64,000 nucleotides of DNA, taken from the NCBI RefSeq assembly GCF_018255755.1, contig NZ_CP073766.1:1-64000 (forward strand), read 5' to 3'. The notes beneath the pieces were generated by a model. It saw only the letters and a program-made list of their open reading frames with translations, was not told the DNA's origin and ran no database searches. Positions 59,863 to 64,000 of the stretch are shown here, in pieces. Origin of the DNA: Chitinophaga sp. HK235. GTDB taxonomy: Bacteria > Bacteroidota > Bacteroidia > Chitinophagales > Chitinophagaceae. Position 1 is the first letter of the stretch. Every line of letters begins with the position of its first letter. The translations under genes were made by a program, and so were the position numbers.

Positions 59863-60942
59863 TTGAACAAGATCAGCACCACTATCAAGGGATCAGGCAG
59901 TTATATTCCTGCACAAGCAAAGCCCAACAAAGACTTTGTTAACAACCGCTTTTATGATGCGCAGAAGGAGCGCATCACTGCTCCCGGTCAGGATATCATC
60001 GATAAATTCGAACAGATCACCGGTATCAGTGAACGCCGTTATGTAACAGATGACCAGTGTACTTCTGGTATTGCCGCCATCGCTGCCGGGCTGGCACTAC
60101 GTGATGCAGGTATCGATCCGGAAACCATAGACCAGCTTATCGTAGCACACAACTTCGGAGATGTGGTACGGGGCTCTGTACAGTCAGATGCCGTGCCTGC
60201 ATTGGCAGCCCGTGTAAAACATCAGTTGGGGATCCGCAACCCGTCCTGTGTGGCCTATGATATCTTATTTGGCTGTCCTGGCTGGCTGCAGGGCGTGATT
60301 CAGGCACATGCCTTTATCCGTGCCGGCGTAGCAAAACGTTGCCTAGTAGTGGGCGTGGAAGTGTTAAGCCGTGTACTGGACCCCCACGACCGCGACAGCA
60401 TGATTTTCAGTGACGGTGCCGGTGCTATGGTGCTGGAAGCTGCAGAAGGTAATGCTGGTGAGACAGGCATCCTGTCGGTGGCAGCACAGACGTTTGCCAT
60501 CAATGAACTGAACTACATCAATGTAGGCCCTTCCAACGACCCCGAAGAGACCAGTGGTATCAATTATGTAAAGATGCAGGGCCGCAGAGTATACGAGTTT
60601 GCGCTGAAACATGTGCCGGAAGCCATGAAGTCCTGTTTCGACGCTACCGGAGAAGATATCAGCCAGCTGAAGAAAATATTCATCCACCAGGCCAATGAAA
60701 AACTGGATGAAGCGATTGTAAAAGCATTTTACAAACTTTATGGTATCACACCGAGCCTGGAAACCGTTATGCCTATGAATATCCACGAGCTGGGCAACAG
60801 CTCCGTGGCCACTATTCCCACCTTGTTTGATATGGTCTCCAAAGGTCAGCTGCCGGAACATCAGCTGCATCCGGGTGATCTGATCATGTTTGCTTCTGTG
60901 GGCGCGGGCATGAATATCAATGCGGTTTGTTACCGGATTTAA
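59863..60942 (+). CDS. 3-oxoacyl-ACP synthase III (FabH-like) family protein
   Basis: 359 residues from the TTG at 59863, where family similarity begins (N-K-I-S-T-T-I-K-G-S-G-S-Y-I-P); an ATG at 59815 in frame would add 16 residues. The thiolase-fold triad is complete: Cys in L-F-G-C-P-G-W (about 143), His in I-F-I-H-Q-A-N (about 285) and Asn in E-L-G-N-S-S-V (about 315). The enzyme joins an acyl starter with malonyl-ACP in fatty acid or a special lipid pathway. F-G-C-P-G-W differs from the usual A-C-S-G of housekeeping FabH, so a dedicated role is possible. No other fatty acid genes adjacent. Confidence 0.9.
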   Translation: MNKISTTIKGSGSYIPAQAKPNKDFVNNRFYDAQKERITAPGQDIIDKFEQITGISERRYVTDDQCTSGIAAIAAGLALRDAGIDPETIDQLIVAHNFGDVVRGSVQSDAVPALAARVKHQLGIRNPSCVAYDILFGCPGWLQGVIQAHAFIRAGVAKRCLVVGVEVLSRVLDPHDRDSMIFSDGAGAMVLEAAEGNAGETGILSVAAQTFAINELNYINVGPSNDPEETSGINYVKMQGRRVYEFALKHVPEAMKSCFDATGEDISQLKKIFIHQANEKLDEAIVKAFYKLYGITPSLETVMPMNIHELGNSSVATIPTLFDMVSKGQLPEHQLHPGDLIMFASVGAGMNINAVCYRI

Positions 60943-61035
60943 CGGATCAATCTGATATGGTCAAAAAAGATAAAACTGTATCTGTTTTGGCCGGGGTATT
61001 TATCTCAATTTTGTGGGGAATCAATTCACCACGAA

Positions 61036-61833
61036 ATGAATATTCGTTTCTTTCAGGTAGATGCCTTTACCAATAAAGCATTCTGCGGAAACCCTGCCGG
61101 TGTATGTCTGCTGGAAGGGCCGCTGACAGATGAAACCATGCGGGCCATCGCGGCAGAGAACAACCTTTCGGAAACAGCTTTTCTCCTGCGGCAGCAGGAT
61201 GGTTACAGCCTGCGGTGGTTTACACCCACCGTTGAGATAGCGCTTTGTGGCCATGCTACCCTCGCCAGCGCCCATGTGCTCTGGACTAACGGCCTGGAAA
61301 CACCTGGCTCCACCCTGCATTTTCATACCCGCCATAGCGGCCTGCTGACGGCTGCCAGTAAAGATAACCGCATAGAACTTAACTTCCCCGCACGCAGTTA
61401 TGAACCGGTCGTGCTGCCAACCGCCTTACGGCAACTTTTTGCCAACAACTATGTTAATGCGGTGTATAGCCATGACCGTTATATCATAGAATTGCCTTCG
61501 GCAGATGCGGTAGTGGCGTTTGTTCCTGATTTTCACCTGCTGGAATCCTACCGGGTAGTGATCACTGCGCGTGGTGATGAAGGCAGTCCCTATGACTTCG
61601 TATCCCGGTACTTTGCTGTACCCCTGGGCGTGTTGGAAGATCCGGTTACGGGGTCGGCCCATTGTGGCCTGGCACCTTACTGGGCCGACAAATTGGGTAA
61701 GACTTCCTTCAGCGCCTACCAGGCTTCTGCCAGGGGAGGAGAGCTGACCGTTATTTTGCAAAACGACCGGGTATTGCTGCAAGGTGAAGCCGTGACGGTC
61801 ATCTCCGGTACATTCCATGTAAACCATCAATAA
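61036..61833 (+). CDS. PhzF-family isomerase/epimerase-like protein
   Basis: 265 residues with the two related PhzF domains: V-D-A-F-T-N-K-A-F-C-G-N-P-A-G-V-C (about 8-24) and the second-half block D-P-V-T-G-S-A-H-C-G-L-A-P (about 203-215). The catalytic Glu lies in L-S-E-T-A-F (about 46). PhzF enzymes isomerise dihydro-aromatic acids or similar; stand-alone genes like this one usually have unknown substrates. It ends 7 bp before the next gene and forms an operon with it. Confidence 0.92.
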   Translation: MNIRFFQVDAFTNKAFCGNPAGVCLLEGPLTDETMRAIAAENNLSETAFLLRQQDGYSLRWFTPTVEIALCGHATLASAHVLWTNGLETPGSTLHFHTRHSGLLTAASKDNRIELNFPARSYEPVVLPTALRQLFANNYVNAVYSHDRYIIELPSADAVVAFVPDFHLLESYRVVITARGDEGSPYDFVSRYFAVPLGVLEDPVTGSAHCGLAPYWADKLGKTSFSAYQASARGGELTVILQNDRVLLQGEAVTVISGTFHVNHQ

Positions 61834-61840
61834 TCACTAT

Positions 61841-62608
61841 ATGTCTGTTTTCGAAAAATTCAAAAGCCTGCATCATCAGGACACACCCTTGCTGCTGGGC
61901 AACGCCTGGAACGTAGCGAGTGCCCGTACCATGCAGGAAAAAGGCCTCAAAGCCATTGCTACCTCCAGCTCCGCTATTGCTGATACATTAGGATATGCTG
62001 ATGGTGAAAATATTTCCTTCCCTGAGCTGTTTCATGTGGTACGACGTATCGTACAATGTGTGGACGTGCCGGTATCTGCCGACATAGAAGCCGGTTACAG
62101 CAATAGCATCGAAGGCCTGCTGGCCAATATAGATCTGCTGGTAGAAGCAGGGGTAGTGGGTGTCAACCTGGAAGACTCTTCTGCATCAGCCAGTAGGACC
62201 CTGCTGCCGGCAGAAGACTTTGTCAGCAAACTGACAGCCATCAAAGAACACCTGGCCAAAAAGGGAAAACAGCTGTTCATCAACGCCCGCACGGATACTT
62301 TCCTGCTGGATGTACCTGGCAAACTCGAAGAGACATTCAAACGGGCACGGTTATACGAAGAAGCCGGCGCCGACAGCTTCTTTGTTCCTTTTATCAAAGA
62401 ACCTGCAGACATCCGCGCAGTAGTGGGTGCCACTGCATTACCCCTGAACGTGATGTCCATGAAAGAACTGCCTGCCTTCAGTGAACTGGCTGCCCTGGGC
62501 GTAAAACGTATCAGCATGGGCGGTAGTGTTTACTGGGCGCAGAAAAGAGCACTGGGTTCCCGTCTGGAGCAGATCGTGGAAGACGATTCTTTCATTACCT
62601 TGTTTTAA
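61841..62608 (+). CDS. Isocitrate lyase/PEP mutase-family enzyme
   Basis: 255 residues forming a single (beta/alpha)8 barrel: L-L-G-N-A-W-N (about 18-24), A-T-S-S-S-A-I-A, D-I-E-A-G-Y (about 80-85) and N-L-E-D-S (about 108-112) carry the Mg and oxoacid-binding residues. The K-K-C-G-H motif of true isocitrate lyase is absent, so it is a member of the oxaloacetate-decarboxylase-, methylisocitrate- or phosphonate-type lyases. Cotranscribed with the PhzF-like gene. Terminator follows. Confidence 0.9.
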   Translation: MSVFEKFKSLHHQDTPLLLGNAWNVASARTMQEKGLKAIATSSSAIADTLGYADGENISFPELFHVVRRIVQCVDVPVSADIEAGYSNSIEGLLANIDLLVEAGVVGVNLEDSSASASRTLLPAEDFVSKLTAIKEHLAKKGKQLFINARTDTFLLDVPGKLEETFKRARLYEEAGADSFFVPFIKEPADIRAVVGATALPLNVMSMKELPAFSELAALGVKRISMGGSVYWAQKRALGSRLEQIVEDDSFITLF

Positions 62609-62621
62609 TATTACTGAACTG

Positions 62622-62670
62622 AATTCGGCTGTAAATCTTAATGGATAAGGTTTACAGCCGAATTGTTTTT
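62622..62670 (+). terminator. Terminator after the PhzF/ICL operon
   Basis: Perfect 14-bp stem (62622-62635 and 62651-62664, AATTCGGCTGTAAA and its complement) with an AT-rich apical part, followed by a T run. Confidence 0.85.
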
Positions 62671-62704
62671 AATCTCTTTTAGAGATATTCATCCATCTTC
62701 TTCC

Positions 62705-64000
62705 TCAAAAAGATATCTCCTGTTTTCCTCCGTGTAATGTCTTCTCTTTCCCTTCCCAAACAAAAGTCCCCGAAAGTCCCTGTGGCAGCGTAATAGTAGC
62801 GCTGATGCCATGTGTTCCTTTACGTATAAGCGATACCGTTATTTCTCCTAACGGATGAGGCATCGAACCCTTTACCTGTTGCAGCGCTCCGGGCGCCGGT
62901 GCTATTTTTACGCTGGTGAAGCCGGGTTGCGCAGGCATGATACCACAGATGGTGGCAAGGAAATCATAGTTGGGACTGGCACTCCAGGCATGACAGTCGG
63001 AGCGGGTAGGCTCAGGGTTTTCCGCGAAAGTGGTGAGTCCCATCGCCAGCATATCACGCCAGGGCTGCAACTGACCATAGTATTGATTGGCCATGCCTGC
63101 TTTTTTAAGTGCCTGGTTGAGATAAAAACGATAGTAGAAAGTAGCCTGGCTGAGCGTGGTGTCGAAGAGCAGCGTGCGTAATACGGATTGTTCTTTGCTG
63201 GCCGGGATGGCACCCGCCAGCACAGCCATGATGCCGGCATGCTGGCTGAAAGTGTTTTTGTCAGGTGTGTTGGCCATTTTGTTACCGGCTGCATCGAAGC
63301 ACTGGCGGTAAACGCTTTGTGTCAGTTGTTGTGCCAGCTGCCGGTATTGCTGTGCTTCGGCCGTTTTTCCGAAGCCTGCAAAGAGTGCGGCGGCCTGTTG
63401 CAGGGTATAGGCGTATTGCAGTGTAATGACGGTTGAATGTCCGTTGGTGGCACCATCGGGCACACCGCCCGGCCAGGCGGTATTCCAGTCGGTGAAGCCC
63501 CACCAGGGCATAGGCCCGAGCATCATGCGGCTGCGGTCAATATGTTGTTCGTACCAGTGTAGTACCCCGCTGGCAGCCACCAGGTATTGCCGGAGGAAGG
63601 CATCATCTTTCCGGTGCATCCAGTAGTCGTATAGCATGGATACCCAATAGAGGGAGAAAGGTGGTATCACCTGAAGGCGGCTACTGGGATAACGGCCCTG
63701 GGTAAGCCCTTCCGGCACGCGTGAACAGTAAAAGTCGTGGATGGCTTTCCGCATCAGCCGATCGTCGCCGGCCACATAGAGGGAGATAAGCGACTGGATA
63801 CGGGTATCTCCTTCATATTGCAGTTGTTCGTAGTAGGGACAGTCAAAGTAGGTTTCTCCTGCGCAAAGGCGCGCTGTGCGCCAACCGGTCTTCCAGATGG
63901 TGGTGAGGCTGGTGTCGTTGCTGCTGAAAGTGGCTTTTTCTTCAAATGGATAGCCGGTACGCATGCCATAGAGGTCGTCGATCTGCAGCGGTTCGTCGCT
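62705..64000 (-). CDS. GH78-like alpha-L-rhamnosidase, C-terminal part (start outside window)
   Basis: The frame is open to the right edge of the window, so the N-terminal part is missing; about 430 residues are visible. D-C-P-Y-Y-E-Q-L-Q-Y-E-G-D-T-R (near the visible start) and W-G-F-T-D-W belong to the six-hairpin catalytic domain of alpha-L-rhamnosidase-like glycosidases, with conserved acidic residues in the first motif. A small beta domain closes the protein. It would release rhamnose from plant glycosides or polysaccharides. Neighbours to the right are unknown. Confidence 0.85.
   Translation of the reverse strand, partial: SDEPLQIDDLYGMRTGYPFEEKATFSSNDTSLTTIWKTGWRTARLCAGETYFDCPYYEQLQYEGDTRIQSLISLYVAGDDRLMRKAIHDFYCSRVPEGLTQGRYPSSRLQVIPPFSLYWVSMLYDYWMHRKDDAFLRQYLVAASGVLHWYEQHIDRSRMMLGPMPWWGFTDWNTAWPGGVPDGATNGHSTVITLQYAYTLQQAAALFAGFGKTAEAQQYRQLAQQLTQSVYRQCFDAAGNKMANTPDKNTFSQHAGIMAVLAGAIPASKEQSVLRTLLFDTTLSQATFYYRFYLNQALKKAGMANQYYGQLQPWRDMLAMGLTTFAENPEPTRSDCHAWSASPNYDFLATICGIMPAQPGFTSVKIAPAPGALQQVKGSMPHPLGEITVSLIRKGTHGISATITLPQGLSGTFVWEGKEKTLHGGKQEISF

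Overview
The window looks like chromosomal DNA of a soil-type Bacteroidetes, most likely Chitinophaga or a close relative. The basis is a SusC/SusD pair with a divergent FecI/FecR pair, LytTR-type two-component genes, a PorE-like TPR/PD40/OmpA lipoprotein-type architecture, DUF3347 and HYC_CC_PP metal proteins, TAnnTTTG-type -7 promoter boxes, and an almost complete lack of Shine-Dalgarno sequences. No rRNA, tRNA, CRISPR array, phage or transposase gene was seen.

Left part (1-11.5 kb): the end of a DUF4876 protein, a DUF6850-like barrel and a di-heme cytochrome c peroxidase form one operon. They are followed on the minus strand by a possible proteasome-fold protein, a porin, an intact kdpA without kdpB or kdpC, and an ICMT-type membrane methyltransferase. 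A PorE-like OmpA protein and an unknown protein follow.

AT-rich accessory region (about 11.5-22 kb): it opens with a frameshifted GNAT pseudogene, a sensor domain resembling that of the neighbouring AraC regulator but lacking its HTH, and that AraC regulator. Next is the most unusual unit: a class III lanthionine-synthetase-like protein (lyase-like plus kinase, no cyclase) overlapping a MauE-like redox membrane protein, followed by two paralogous 86-residue secreted peptides that share a T-x-x-T-x-x-C-x7-C motif. Convergent to them is a SusC-SusD-TlpA operon, with its probable FecI/FecR regulators on the far side. GC content rises sharply inside susC.

Middle (25-45 kb): an RND multidrug efflux operon with its own LytS/LytR-type pair and an upstream AraC gene. 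Then a haem-binding protein whose N-terminus is encoded by a repeat palindrome, and a copper/silver efflux operon with two DUF3347 proteins, two periplasmic adaptors, a TolC-like channel and a CusA pump split into two reading frames at an A7 run.

Right part (45-64 kb): a Crp/Fnr-controlled sulfur module (TauE, two YeeE-type proteins, persulfide dioxygenase-rhodanese) with two matching operators at identical distance from the -7 boxes; a quinone oxidoreductase-like protein; zwf; a nuclease inhibitor/secreted nuclease pair; and a run of single housekeeping-type enzymes ending in the C-terminal part of a GH78-like rhamnosidase cut by the window edge.

A 20-bp palindrome (CCCAGGGCT-NN-AGCCCTGGG) occurs five times. 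Two pairs of it bracket tandem arrays, at 35.96-36.33 kb and 51.8-52.1 kb.
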